Shown: positions 24,727 through 31,865 of the stretch, piece by piece | Layout: the number at the start of each line of letters is the position of its first letter | How positions within the stretch are numbered: the first letter of the stretch is position 1 | Assembly (NCBI GenBank): GCA_001782805.1 | Contig: MFPT01000003.1 | Coordinates: forward strand, 54,356-118,355 | Direction: 5' to 3' | DNA length: 64,000 bases | DNA from: Candidatus Magasanikbacteria bacterium RIFCSPHIGHO2_01_FULL_41_23 | GTDB lineage: Bacteria; Patescibacteria; ABY1; Magasanikbacterales; UBA922 | Notes under the pieces: generated by a model | Told to the model about the DNA's origin: nothing | The model's database searches: none | Seen by the model: the letters and a program-made list of their open reading frames with translations, nothing else | Position numbers and translations under genes: made by a program

Positions 24727-25905
24727 TTAACCCAGCCATTCTTTTTTAAAATCAAGAAAATTATCAACATTGATTGCCTGACGCATATCGCGCATTAAAT
24801 TAAGAAAAAAATGAAGATTATGTAAAGTCGCCAAACGATAAGCGAGCATTTCATTGGCGCGAAAAAGATGATGCACATAAGCGCGCGAATGATTTAAACA
24901 AGTAAAACATAAACATTCTGGATCAATTGGCTGGGAATCATTTCTAAACTGCGCGTTCGTAATGCTAATTTTTAAATTTGGATCGATTTTTTTGTGAACA
25001 TATAACGTCCCATTGCGCGCAATGCGTGTGGGTGCCACGCAATCAAACATATCAATGCCGCGTTCCACCGCGACAAACAAATCCGCCGGCGAATATCCCA
25101 AGCCCATGGTGTAGCGTGGTTTTTCTGCCGGTAAAAATGGCGTAACCCAATCAATAATATCCGCAGTTGCGGCCATATTATAGCCAATTGATTCGCCACC
25201 AATCGCAATCCCATCAAAATTTTGCGCGGCAATAAATTTGGCGGAAGTCTCGCGTAAATGTTTATGATTCGCGCCTTGAATAATGCCAAATAAAAAACGT
25301 TTATAATCAGTTGGTTTAAATTTTTGGTGTGCTTCCATCGAGCGCGTAGCCCAACGATGCGTGCGCTCCATGGCTTCCATTGTGTATTTTTTATCCGCCG
25401 TGTCAGAAGTACATTCATCAAAGGCCATAATAATATCCGCGCCGATTTTATGCTGCGTGGCAATGGCCGATTCCGGAGTAAAGCGATGTGTTGAACCATC
25501 AATATGTGAGCGAAACGTCACTCCATCTTCATCAATCGCCACTAATTTTCCTTGTGTATCATTTTCCGCAATGTCGCCGCTTTTTTCTTTTTGTGTTCCT
25601 AAACTAAAAACTTGAAAACCACCGCTATCGGTTAAAATTGGCCGATCCCAGTGCATAAATTTGTGCAAGCCGCCAAATTCCGCGATCAAATCTTCGCCCG
25701 GACGCAAATGCAAATGATAGGTATTGCCCAAAATAATTTCCGCATCTAAATTTTGCAGATCAGTTTGATCCAGACTTTTAACCGTGGCTTGCGTGCCAAC
25801 CGGCATAAAAACCGGAGTTTGAATATCGCCGTGTTCAGTATGAACAACACCGGTTCGGGCGCGAGAATTTTTGTCATTATGAGTGAGGGTAAAAAATGTG
25901 TTCAT
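24727..25905 (-). CDS. tgt: Queuine/preQ1 tRNA-guanine transglycosylase
   Basis: Exchanges G34 of GUN-anticodon tRNAs for a deazaguanine base. 392 aa, normal size. Seen: PVFMPVGTQATVKSLDQTDL near the N-terminus, LTDSGGFQVFSLG (about residues 91-103, catalytic Asp region), IIMAFDECTSD, HRWATRSMEAH, FGIIQGANHKHLRE, GLGYSPADLF, the second catalytic Asp in GIDMFDCVAPTRIARNGT, and the zinc site CLCFTCLNHSRAYVHHLF (CxCxxC plus His). No queuosine biosynthesis gene is nearby in this window, so the base may be scavenged. Monocistronic on the minus strand with an ATG at 25905; a TATAAT lies about 30 bp upstream without a clear -35. Confidence 0.96.
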   Translation of the reverse strand: MNTFFTLTHNDKNSRARTGVVHTEHGDIQTPVFMPVGTQATVKSLDQTDLQNLDAEIILGNTYHLHLRPGEDLIAEFGGLHKFMHWDRPILTDSGGFQVFSLGTQKEKSGDIAENDTQGKLVAIDEDGVTFRSHIDGSTHRFTPESAIATQHKIGADIIMAFDECTSDTADKKYTMEAMERTHRWATRSMEAHQKFKPTDYKRFLFGIIQGANHKHLRETSAKFIAAQNFDGIAIGGESIGYNMAATADIIDWVTPFLPAEKPRYTMGLGYSPADLFVAVERGIDMFDCVAPTRIARNGTLYVHKKIDPNLKISITNAQFRNDSQPIDPECLCFTCLNHSRAYVHHLFRANEMLAYRLATLHNLHFFLNLMRDMRQAINVDNFLDFKKEWLG

Positions 25906-25945
25906 ATTTTTTTAAAACTCGGGTGAAAAATTATACTACCATAAT

Positions 25946-25975
25946 TTGACATCCGCATCAACTAATTCGTATAGT
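25946..25975 (+). promoter_or_regulatory. Promoter of the HNH-like gene
   Basis: TTGACA (25946-25951), 18-bp spacer, TATAGT (25970-25975), 56 bp before the ATG at 26032. Confidence 0.55.
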
Positions 25976-26031
25976 TATAATAATGCATTCGGCTGGTTGA
26001 CCAAGTGCAAAATCCAACGCCAGGAGGATGA

Positions 26032-26523
26032 ATGGCGAAACAATCGCCAAAACCCGGTCGCCGGAATTGGCCGCAACAGACTACGCGGCATCACATGGTG
26101 CCGCGCTGTCGGTGTCGGCTGCGTGACGGTCAACATCGTGGTAATGTCAAAAAAATACCGCGACAAGATCACGAAGCGTGGCACACTCTCTTTGGGGAAA
26201 TGATGCCCCACGAGGTGGTGGCGTACATCGTCATCACACTCGCGGAAAGAGGTTATTTCAACGAGGTTCACTTGGAGGCGCATTGGGAGGGCGCGACCTA
26301 CAAGTTTGATCTGGACGCACCGAAGCAAGCTGAACCTATTATGGCGGTTCGGCGTCGCTTCAACAAGGTTGACTGGGAACGAGTGTTCGGAACCGTGACT
26401 TGGTTTTCGGCTGCCACGCAAGTGGTGCGAGACTGGTCGCCAGCCGGATACTTTTCTTTCGTCAACATCGTAGCCACGCCCGAAGAGCGCTACGCGTTTT
26501 TTTGTGGCGAAGAGGCTGTGTAG
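26032..26523 (+). CDS. GC-rich HNH-like protein, 163 aa
   Basis: An AGGAGG Shine-Dalgarno sequence lies 7 nt before the ATG, unusual here. Codon use is G/C-ending, unlike neighbours. The N-terminal region TTRHHMVPRCRCR, then GNVKKIPRQDHEAWHTLFG, resembles small HNH-type domains with an HH-x-x-P-x-(S/C) start and an N-x-x-x-V-x-x-x-x-H-x-AWH-x-LF end that I associate with CPR genomes. The histidines could bind metal. The middle and C-terminal parts (VVAYIVITLAERGYFNEVH, FNKVDWERVFG) are unrecognised. It has its own promoter and a strong terminator, so it is a self-contained unit, plausibly acquired. Nuclease activity is only an inference. Confidence 0.65.
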   Translation: MAKQSPKPGRRNWPQQTTRHHMVPRCRCRLRDGQHRGNVKKIPRQDHEAWHTLFGEMMPHEVVAYIVITLAERGYFNEVHLEAHWEGATYKFDLDAPKQAEPIMAVRRRFNKVDWERVFGTVTWFSAATQVVRDWSPAGYFSFVNIVATPEERYAFFCGEEAV

Positions 26524-26534
26524 TCCTACCTATT

Positions 26535-26557
26535 GGGTCCCGACAATGTCGGGACCC
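26535..26557 (+). terminator. Terminator of the HNH-like gene
   Basis: GGGTCCCGACA (26535-26545) pairs perfectly with TGTCGGGACCC (26547-26557), followed by CTCCTTTCTTC. Member of the TCCCGAC/GTCGGGA hairpin family. Confidence 0.65.
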
Positions 26558-26621
26558 CTCCTTTCTTCTGCAGTCTTTCCCGACTGTTTTATTTTTTTAT
26601 GTTTGCTATACTGAAGCGACT

Positions 26622-27530
26622 ATGAAACGGTCTTACTTTTCACTGTTTAATGTAACAAGTTTGGGAATAATTATCCTATTATTTTTGGCTACTTTATGGT
26701 TGTGGCGGGGATTTTGGCGTAATCAACAATTTGATCAAGCAGTGGAAAAACAAGTGACGGCCGAACGAAACGCGTCGGAATATGCGTTACCAACCAAATT
26801 AGCTACGACAACTACAATCGATTCAATCTCTGAGATTCCAACAACTTCCGCGGCTCAAATTATTATTGCTGCAAACACTGTTTCCACTACGCCTGAGGAA
26901 AAAATTGAAAATAATAATTCTGCTTCACACGTCGCGATTTCACCGTTAACCGGAGCGCTTACTTTGGGCGAGGATGATGTTAATTTAATCGTGCCGTATG
27001 CTTCGCAAGCGCCGGAAAGAAATTGGGATCAGCCTTGGCAGGACGCGTGTGAAGAAGCGGCGTTGTTAATGTTGGACGCCTATTACAAAGGATATGGTTT
27101 AAGTCCGTTGTCGGCCAAAGATGAAATGCAAAAAATGATTGATTGGGAAACTGAACAAGGTTGGGGAGGAAGTGTGGATATTGAACATATTAAAAAAATC
27201 GCGAACGATTATCTTAATTTTAAAAAGAAAATTATAATTGTGGAAAATCCCAGTGTGGAACAAATTAAAAAATTTATTGATGTCGGTAATCCGGTTTTGG
27301 TCGTGGCCGATGGTAAAGTTTTGCCGAATAAATATTATGCCAATGGTGGCCCGATGTATCATGCGCTCATAATTCGTGGATATACTGCGGACAAATTTAT
27401 TACCAATGATCCGGGAGTAAATCGCGGCGCGAATTTTGTTTTTCCGATTGAAGCGGTAATGAATGCGCTTCATGATTGGAATGATGGGGATGTGAAAAAT
27501 GGACGCAAAGTTATTTTGGTGCTGGAATAA
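26622..27530 (+). CDS. Membrane-anchored C39-like peptidase domain protein
   Basis: 302 aa from ATG 26622; the open frame upstream is read from inside the HNH gene and is not coding. One N-terminal membrane helix (SLGIIILLFLATLWLWRGFW), then a Thr/Ser-rich linker and a papain-like C39/BtrH-type domain at about 145-302. The cysteine motif is WDQPWQDACEEAALLMLDAY (Cys about 153), the His motif YHALIIRGYTADKFITNDPG and the terminal strand KVILVLE. Such domains cleave leader peptides, act on the wall, or are inactive. It directly precedes the UvrD-like gene by 1 nt, so the two are co-transcribed. A TATACT lies at 26607-26612. Confidence 0.82.
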   Translation: MKRSYFSLFNVTSLGIIILLFLATLWLWRGFWRNQQFDQAVEKQVTAERNASEYALPTKLATTTTIDSISEIPTTSAAQIIIAANTVSTTPEEKIENNNSASHVAISPLTGALTLGEDDVNLIVPYASQAPERNWDQPWQDACEEAALLMLDAYYKGYGLSPLSAKDEMQKMIDWETEQGWGGSVDIEHIKKIANDYLNFKKKIIIVENPSVEQIKKFIDVGNPVLVVADGKVLPNKYYANGGPMYHALIIRGYTADKFITNDPGVNRGANFVFPIEAVMNALHDWNDGDVKNGRKVILVLE

Positions 27531-27531
27531 T

Positions 27532-29679
27532 ATGATCGATTACAAACAAGAATTAAATGAAGAACAACTAAAAGTCGTAGAGCGAGGCGATGGACCGTGT
27601 TTAGTTCTGGCCGGAGCGGGAAGCGGGAAAACGCGCACAATTACGTATCGCGTGGCGTATTTGTTGGAGCAAGGTATTCGACCGGATGAAATTTTATTGG
27701 TGACTTTTACGAATAAGGCGGCGCGCGAAATGGTGCACCGGATTCAGGAATTGCCAATTAGCATTGAGAAATTCATTTTGAGTAAAGCCGAAGGAAAAAT
27801 TTTTTTGCCGTGGAGCGGCACATTTCATCACATAGCGTTTCGCTTGTTAAAACAATACGCGTCGCTCATTGGATATGCGAATAATTTTACGGTGCTTGAC
27901 GCGGAAGACAGCAAAGATATTTTGAAATTGTGTTTGAAAATGGAAGGAGTGGACAGAACGCAAAAAAGATTTCCCTCCGCGAACGTCATACATTCATTAA
28001 TCAGTTACGCGCGGAACGCGGAACGCGCGTTGACTGAAATAATCATGGAACGTCATCCGCAATGGGTTGATGTGGCTGACACATTGGGAAGAATTGCTGG
28101 TGATTATGATAAAAGAAAACGAACGGCGAATACGATGGATTTTGACGATTTGTTGGTAAATTTGTATCGTTTGCTCATTGGGCAGCAATCATTGGCGCAT
28201 AAATTGGCTACGCAGTTTTGCTATGTTTTAGTGGATGAATATCAGGATACGAATAAAATACAGGCTTCAATTATTCGCGTGCTATCATCCGTACATCGCA
28301 ATATTTTGGTAGTGGGAGACGATGCCCAAAGTATTTATTCGTTTCGTGCGGCGGACATTCAAAACATTTTGGATTTTGAAATCCGTTATCCGGGCGCGGC
28401 CATTTTTCGATTGGAAACCAATTATCGTTCCACGCCGGATATTTTGGAAGTGGCCAATGAAGTGATTGCCAATAATACCAAACAATATCAAAAAAAATTA
28501 AAAAGTATTCGGGAAAAATTTACGCGTCCGGAAATCCATTGTTTTGCGGATCAGAGTGAAGAAGCGGAATTTATTGCCGAACGCATTGTGGAATTGCACG
28601 ATGAAGGCGTAGCGCTGGCGCACATCGCGGTTTTATTTCGCGCCGCGTTTCACACCCACGCTTTGGAATTGGAATTAAATAAACGAAATATTCCGTACGA
28701 ATATCGCGGGGGTTTGCGTTTTTTTGAACGCGCACACGTGAAAGATGTATTGGCTTTTTTGCGTTTGTACAATAATCCGCGTGACACGGTAGCGTGGTCA
28801 CGTGCTTTATCCATGCAAGTGGGGATTGGGCCGGGAACTGTGGAAAAAATCATTGCGCGCGCGTTGGCATTAATGGGAAATGATTCTCAATCAGCTCAAT
28901 CAATTGATGCGTCTTTTTTTGATGAGATTGGTTTATCATTGCCGTCTCGCGCGCGCGTTGGTTGGAATGATTTTGTTTTAATGTGGCAGAGAATGGTGCG
29001 TGATGAAGATAATAATCCCGGAAGTTTAATTACTGCACTTCTGGATTCAAAATATGCGGATTATTTGGAAGCGGAATATCCGGATTATCGTGAGCGGCGC
29101 GAAGATTTACAACAATTGGCGCATTTGGCGGAACGCGAAGAAGATTTGGGAAAATTTTTAGCGGAATCGGTTTTGCAAGAACAATTCGCGTGGCCAAGCG
29201 GAACGCCGGATGGTTCGGCTTCGACATCAGTCGGAAATGATGAAAGAATTATTTTGTCTACGATTCACCAAGCCAAAGGTTTGGAATGGGAAGCAGTCTT
29301 TATATTAAATGTTGCAGCCGGACAATTTCCCAGTGAGCGTTCCACGCAAGAAGCCAATGGTTTGGAAGAAGAACGCCGTTTATTTTATGTGGCTGTCACG
29401 CGCGCGAAAAAATATTTGTATTTGTCGTATCCTTTAACCGGTAATTTACATAGTTATTTACAAGGCCCCAGTCAATTTTTAGGGGAAATTTCTCAGGATA
29501 ATGTTGAGACGTATGGCAATTCGGTTTCCAGCACCAGTTTTTTTGATCCGAGTGACGCGGTTGATGATATAAAATACGTAGCCGAACCGGAAAATAATCG
29601 GAATGATGACAGTGAAGACGTACCATTTCATTCCAAACCTCGTCCAAAAAGTTTTTTGAAAAGTATTGATGAATTATAA
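27532..29679 (+). CDS. UvrD/PcrA-family superfamily 1 DNA helicase
   Basis: ATP-dependent 3'-5' DNA helicase used in repair and replication restart; 715 aa from ATG 27532. All SF1 motifs are visible: Q motif LNEEQLKVV, Walker A LVLAGAGSGKTRTITYRVAY, Ia VTFTNKAAREM, II VLVDEYQDTNKIQ, III VVGDDAQSIYSFRAA, IV LETNYRSTPDILEVAN, V STIHQAKGLEWEAVFI and VI EERRLFYVAVTRAKKYLYL. The peptide FILSKAEGKIFL between motif Ia and SGTFHHIAFRLL looks like an insertion encoded by repeat-like DNA (27771-27800). The acidic C-terminal tail is short. Overlap-like spacing with the C39-like gene suggests one transcript. Confidence 0.94.
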   Translation: MIDYKQELNEEQLKVVERGDGPCLVLAGAGSGKTRTITYRVAYLLEQGIRPDEILLVTFTNKAAREMVHRIQELPISIEKFILSKAEGKIFLPWSGTFHHIAFRLLKQYASLIGYANNFTVLDAEDSKDILKLCLKMEGVDRTQKRFPSANVIHSLISYARNAERALTEIIMERHPQWVDVADTLGRIAGDYDKRKRTANTMDFDDLLVNLYRLLIGQQSLAHKLATQFCYVLVDEYQDTNKIQASIIRVLSSVHRNILVVGDDAQSIYSFRAADIQNILDFEIRYPGAAIFRLETNYRSTPDILEVANEVIANNTKQYQKKLKSIREKFTRPEIHCFADQSEEAEFIAERIVELHDEGVALAHIAVLFRAAFHTHALELELNKRNIPYEYRGGLRFFERAHVKDVLAFLRLYNNPRDTVAWSRALSMQVGIGPGTVEKIIARALALMGNDSQSAQSIDASFFDEIGLSLPSRARVGWNDFVLMWQRMVRDEDNNPGSLITALLDSKYADYLEAEYPDYRERREDLQQLAHLAEREEDLGKFLAESVLQEQFAWPSGTPDGSASTSVGNDERIILSTIHQAKGLEWEAVFILNVAAGQFPSERSTQEANGLEEERRLFYVAVTRAKKYLYLSYPLTGNLHSYLQGPSQFLGEISQDNVETYGNSVSSTSFFDPSDAVDDIKYVAEPENNRNDDSEDVPFHSKPRPKSFLKSIDEL
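27771..27800 (-). repeat. Possible degenerate palindromic repeat inside the uvrD-like gene
   Basis: On the minus strand TTTTCCTTCGGCTTTACTCA resembles TCCTTCGACTTCGCTCAGGA. It encodes the extra peptide ILSKAEGK in a variable region of the helicase. Weaker match than the copies in valS or trmD. Confidence 0.35.
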
Positions 29680-29720
29680 AAATGTAGACTAAAAATCCGA
29701 TTCAACATCGGATCTTTAAG

Positions 29721-29796
29721 TGGTGGACCAGACGGGGTTTGAACCCGCATTCCTATTTTTGCAGAACAGTGTTTTAACCAATTAAACTACTGGCCC
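29721..29796 (-). tRNA. tRNA-Cys (GCA)
   Basis: On the minus strand GGGCCAG (29796-29790) pairs with CTGGTCC (29731-29725), discriminator A, and CCA is encoded (29723-29721). Anticodon stem CTGTT/AATAG with loop CTGCAAA, anticodon GCA; T-loop TTCAAAC. Standard 76-nt form. Confidence 0.93.
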
Positions 29797-29880
29797 ATGA
29801 TCCACCATTTTTAACCATAGCATAAACGACATTAAGAAAACCTTAAATTTTTGATTGGTTGTTTATAAACTGTGTATAAA

Positions 29881-29914
29881 ACAATAAAACCTCCAAATTA
29901 GGAGGTTTTATTGT
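29881..29914. terminator. 14-bp perfect hairpin between tRNA-Cys and ndk
   Basis: ACAATAAAACCTCC (29881-29894) pairs exactly with GGAGGTTTTATTGT (29901-29914), loop AAATTA. It could stop plus-strand read-through from the helicase gene. It also lies inside the predicted tRNA-Cys leader. Confidence 0.6.
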
Positions 29915-29960
29915 GCAAAAATAGGTAATGCCAGTATTGGCAACACTGTTCTTTAATTTG

Positions 29961-29988
29961 AGTATATCAGAAAAAAATCCTCTGTCAA
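29961..29988 (-). promoter_or_regulatory. Promoter upstream of tRNA-Cys
   Basis: Minus strand TTGACA (29988-29983), 16-bp spacer, TATACT (29966-29961). A second TTGACA overlaps at 29995-29990. The tRNA starts about 160 bp downstream, so a closer promoter may exist. Confidence 0.5.
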
Positions 29989-30003
29989 CTGTCAAACTTA
30001 AGA

Positions 30004-30031
30004 TTGACAATTTTTTTATTTTCTATATACT
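30004..30031 (+). promoter_or_regulatory. Promoter of ndk
   Basis: TTGACA (30004-30009), 16-bp spacer, TATACT (30026-30031), 33 bp before the ndk ATG. Confidence 0.7.
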
Positions 30032-30064
30032 AGACCCAATAATTCAGCTACTAAAATATTCAAT

Positions 30065-30544
30065 ATGCGTTTTGATGGAATTTACGAAAAGACGATTGTC
30101 ATTGTAAAGCCGGATGGAGTTCAGCGCGGTTTGGTCGGTGAAGTTCTTAAGCGTTTGGAAATGAAAGGCCTTAAATTAGTGGGCATGAAAATGGCTTATT
30201 TGAATGAAGCAAAATTACGCGAACATTACGCGCATCATGTAGAAAAACCATTTTACCCCGGCTTGGAAGCATTCATGAAATCCAGTCCGGTGACGATTAT
30301 GTGTTTGGAAGGCAAAGACGCAGCGGGCGCAGTTCGGGTGATCGCGGGTGTAACCAATGCTGGCAAAGCTGATGGAGGAACAATTCGCGGTGATTTGGCT
30401 ATGGGAATGTGCAATGTTGTCCATTGTTCCGATTCAGCTGAATCCGCTAGAGACGAAATAATGCGTTTTTTTAGTGAAGACGAAATTTTTGATTATAATA
30501 AAACTGAATACTTGCATGTGTATATGGAAGATGAACGGAAGTAG
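30065..30544 (+). CDS. ndk: Nucleoside diphosphate kinase
   Basis: Balances NTP/NDP pools by phosphotransfer through a histidine. 159 aa. Recognised by EKTIVIVKPDGVQRGLVGEV (N-terminal strand and Lys), MKMAYLNEAKLREHYAHH, PFYPGLEAFMKSSPV, the nucleotide loop AGVTNAGKADGGTIRGDLAM and the active-site NVVHCSDSAESARDEI (His about 119). The usual GSDS after the catalytic His is CSDS, a mild change. The C-terminus is about 10 residues longer than compact bacterial forms. Single gene with its own promoter; a palindromic repeat follows its stop. Confidence 0.96.
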   Translation: MRFDGIYEKTIVIVKPDGVQRGLVGEVLKRLEMKGLKLVGMKMAYLNEAKLREHYAHHVEKPFYPGLEAFMKSSPVTIMCLEGKDAAGAVRVIAGVTNAGKADGGTIRGDLAMGMCNVVHCSDSAESARDEIMRFFSEDEIFDYNKTEYLHVYMEDERK

Positions 30545-30552
30545 TGCTTGCA

Positions 30553-30600
30553 TCGAGCGAACGTAGTGAGTCCTTCGACTTCGCTCAGGATAAATCGAAG
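30553..30600. repeat. Intergenic palindromic repeat after ndk
   Basis: TCGAGCGAACGTAGTGAGTC, CTTCGACTTCGCTCAGGATA and ATCGAAG: the clearest copy of the family core in this window, useful as reference for the in-gene copies. Confidence 0.8.
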
Positions 30601-30614
30601 TGTGGATAACTGGC

Positions 30615-30643
30615 TTGACCCATTTCAAAACCTGCGTTACAGT
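30615..30643 (+). promoter_or_regulatory. Promoter of the Cys-rich peptide unit
   Basis: TTGACC (30615-30620), 17-bp spacer, TACAGT (30638-30643). The predicted start point is only a few nt before the ATG at 30653. Confidence 0.45.
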
Positions 30644-30652
30644 TATATAAGT

Positions 30653-30799
30653 ATGTTGCAAACAGCAATACACAATTTAATTCTCATCATTAAGCGTTGT
30701 CTCTTTATTGTAGACATGCCTTTTGCATTTGTATATGTGCGGGGTATCGGGGTGACATGCTTTGATGGTGAAAATTGTGGTTGCAGTGGCAACTGCTAA
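30653..30799 (+). CDS. Small Cys-rich peptide, 48 aa
   Basis: A short ORF between a promoter (30615-30643) and a strong terminator (30817-30849), almost filling that transcript. The N-terminal two thirds are hydrophobic with a few basic residues (MLQTAIHNLILIIKRCLFIV), followed by MPFAFVYVRGIGV and a cysteine cluster CFDGENCGCSGNC (C-x5-C-x-C-x3-C). No Shine-Dalgarno sequence; translation would be nearly leaderless. It could be a membrane-active or modified peptide, or a metal-binding peptide; an in-frame ATG at 30716 would give a 27-aa version. No modification or export gene is adjacent. The unit could instead be a small RNA. Unrecognised family. Confidence 0.45.
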   Translation: MLQTAIHNLILIIKRCLFIVDMPFAFVYVRGIGVTCFDGENCGCSGNC

Positions 30800-30816
30800 C
30801 AACCAGAACAAAAGTA

Positions 30817-30849
30817 AATCATCCCGACGTAGTCGGGATGATTTTTTTT
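30817..30849 (+). terminator. Strong intrinsic terminator
   Basis: AATCATCCCGAC (30817-30828) and GTCGGGATGATT (30832-30843) pair over 12 bp with a 3-nt loop, followed by T-run to 30849. Contains the TCCCGAC/GTCGGGA motif. Confidence 0.85.
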
Positions 30850-30882
30850 GAGAATAGTTCTTTAAAAAATAGGCAACAGAGG

Positions 30883-31012
30883 AAAACACCAACCCATGTA
30901 TTGATTAAGAAAAATTCTTGCTCGATACATCGGTTGGTGATGTGTGGGACCGAGGGGGTTCTGTGCAATGCTGACCATGTTGGGGTTAAATTCCCCTGTA
31001 CGAGGTTCTTCG
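30883..31012 (+). other. Structured leader of the GC-rich 68-aa gene
   Basis: CCAACCCATGTAT (from about 30890) pairs with ATACATCGGTTGG (about 30925-30938) as a long imperfect stem, followed by a GGGG-rich stretch with TTGGGG and CCCCTG segments (about 30979-30998). No promoter is obvious. It may be a structured 5' leader or RNA. Confidence 0.3.
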
Positions 31013-31219
31013 ATGAGTAATTCTTCGATTTCTTCGGGGCAAGAGCTCCTGCTTCAACAGCCGACGACTCTCGCTCCGACGAGCATGACCGGTACGATGA
31101 CTCCGCTGACGGGGGGGGACGACAAGACTGGCCGACGCTTGCGTCGCAAGCCGTCTCGCGCCGACGTCGTCGCGCGTGAACTGTTCGAGGAGCGGAAGTG
31201 GGGAGAGCGCTCTTTCTAA
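31013..31219 (+). CDS. GC-rich hypothetical protein, 68 aa
   Basis: Unrecognised. ATG at 31013 preceded by CGAGG, a weak Shine-Dalgarno sequence; an in-frame ATG at 30944 would lengthen it into the structured leader and is less likely. The N-terminal half is low-complexity Ser/Thr/Gln/Leu (SSISSGQELLLQQPTTLAPT). The C-terminal half is basic and helical (GRRLRRKPSRADVVARELFE, then ERKWGERSF). Codon use is G/C-ending, as in the other GC-rich small genes at 24362, 26032 and 36626. A long hairpin terminator follows. Function unknown. Confidence 0.45.
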   Translation: MSNSSISSGQELLLQQPTTLAPTSMTGTMTPLTGGDDKTGRRLRRKPSRADVVARELFEERKWGERSF

Positions 31220-31269
31220 GAGTTACTCCTTACGACTGTTCCGGGGTTGGCCACAGTTCCTCTGTTGCC

Positions 31270-31310
31270 TTCCCTCCATTAAACATTGCTGTGTTTAGCG
31301 GAGGGAATTT
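31270..31310 (+). terminator. Terminator of the 68-aa gene
   Basis: TTCCCTCC (31270-31277) pairs with GGAGGGAA (31300-31307), with an inner TAAACA/TGTTTA stem, followed by TTT. Confidence 0.7.
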
Positions 31311-31326
31311 TCCACTTAATTTTAAT

Positions 31327-31355
31327 TTGACACAAAAATTAAGTTATTTTATACT
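31327..31355 (+). promoter_or_regulatory. Strong promoter of the candidate 6S RNA
   Basis: TTGACA (31327-31332), exactly 17 bp, TATACT (31350-31355), with the start point near 31360 at the foot of the RNA's closing stem. Confidence 0.7.
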
Positions 31356-31357
31356 CA

Positions 31358-31500
31358 AAATAGATCCTGCCATACACACAGCAAATCTTATTCTACATAT
31401 CATTGTCATGGGAAGCTTATATCGCTCTAGTCCGTGGACTAGGGTTGCGGCCACCCACCTATTTTATAGGGATAATGATTTTGCTGTTCTGGCCGGATCC
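31358..31500 (+). ncRNA. ssrS: Candidate 6S RNA
   Basis: Non-coding transcript between a strong promoter and a terminator, with rod-like self-complementarity: GATCC (5' end) with GGATC (3' end), CAGCAAA with TTTGCTG, ATCATT with AATGAT, and an apical CTAGTCC/GGACTAG hairpin, leaving a large internal bubble. GGCCACCCACCTAT on the 3' side of the bubble resembles a segment I associate with 6S RNAs. 6S RNA binds housekeeping RNA polymerase by imitating an open promoter. The length of about 140 nt is a little short. It does not contain the GGAAGCA signature of SRP RNA. Identification by eye only. Confidence 0.45.
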
Positions 31501-31503
31501 AAA

Positions 31504-31531
31504 AGATCTCCCGACACGTCGGGGATTTTTT
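31504..31531 (+). terminator. Terminator of the candidate 6S RNA
   Basis: TCTCCCGAC and GTCGGGGA form a short GC-rich stem, followed by TTTTTTG. Another member of the TCCCGAC/GTCGGGA hairpin family. Confidence 0.7.
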
Positions 31532-31556
31532 GTTTATACTTAGCTGACCTGTGATG

Positions 31557-31613
31557 AGCTCCTCGACTCCACTCGGAGTAAACCCATTCGAACCAGTCGA
31601 AGGATTACTTGAA
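31557..31613. repeat. Divergent intergenic palindromic repeat
   Basis: AGCTCCTCGACTCCACTCGG followed by AGTAAACCCATTCGAACCAG and TCGAAGG: family-like ends CCTCGAC and GTCGAAGG with a divergent middle. Confidence 0.55.
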
Positions 31614-31659
31614 AAATTAATAAATAAAGAGTACGATGCAATCGTATTTAATCTAATGA

Positions 31660-31732
31660 GGGCGCATAGCTCAGTGGTTAGAGCACGTCGCTTATAACGA
31701 CGGGGTCGATGGTTCAAGTCCATCTGCGCCTA
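31660..31732 (+). tRNA. tRNA-Ile (UAU anticodon)
   Basis: Acceptor GGGCGCA (31660-31666) with TGCGCCT (31725-31731), discriminator A; D stem GCTC/GAGC; anticodon stem CGTCG/CGACG enclosing CTTATAA, anticodon TAT; T stem GATGG/CCATC. It reads AUA directly. Most bacteria read AUA with a CAU-anticodon tRNA modified by TilS, so this is unusual. CCA not encoded. Confidence 0.9.
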
Positions 31733-31754
31733 CTGAAATTTGAGAGTTTTTTAT

Positions 31755-31830
31755 CGGGCTGTAGCGCAGTTGGTAGCGCGTATGCATGGGGTGCATGAGG
31801 TCGCAGGTTCGAGTCCTGTCAGCCCGACCA
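31755..31830 (+). tRNA. tRNA-Pro (GGG)
   Basis: Acceptor CGGGCTG (31755-31761) with CAGCCCG (31820-31826), discriminator A and encoded CCA; anticodon stem TATGC/GCATG with loop ATGGGGT, anticodon GGG; T stem GCAGG/CCTGT. It lies 22 nt after tRNA-Ile, probably on the same transcript. Confidence 0.93.
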
Positions 31831-31865
31831 ATTTATAAATTATATTTGCATTATTAATTTTTTTT

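Noticed and set aside
24243..24730. Larger Arg- or Pro-rich ORFs (24243-24644 minus; 24374-24730 plus)
   Set aside because: They are alternative frames of a GC-rich region; the minus-strand 82-aa frame has an SD sequence, better codon pattern and a terminator.
31198..31554. ORF covering the candidate 6S RNA, and the reverse ORF at 31439-31723
   Set aside because: They cross a promoter, a terminator and tRNA-Ile, and the peptides show no protein-like pattern.
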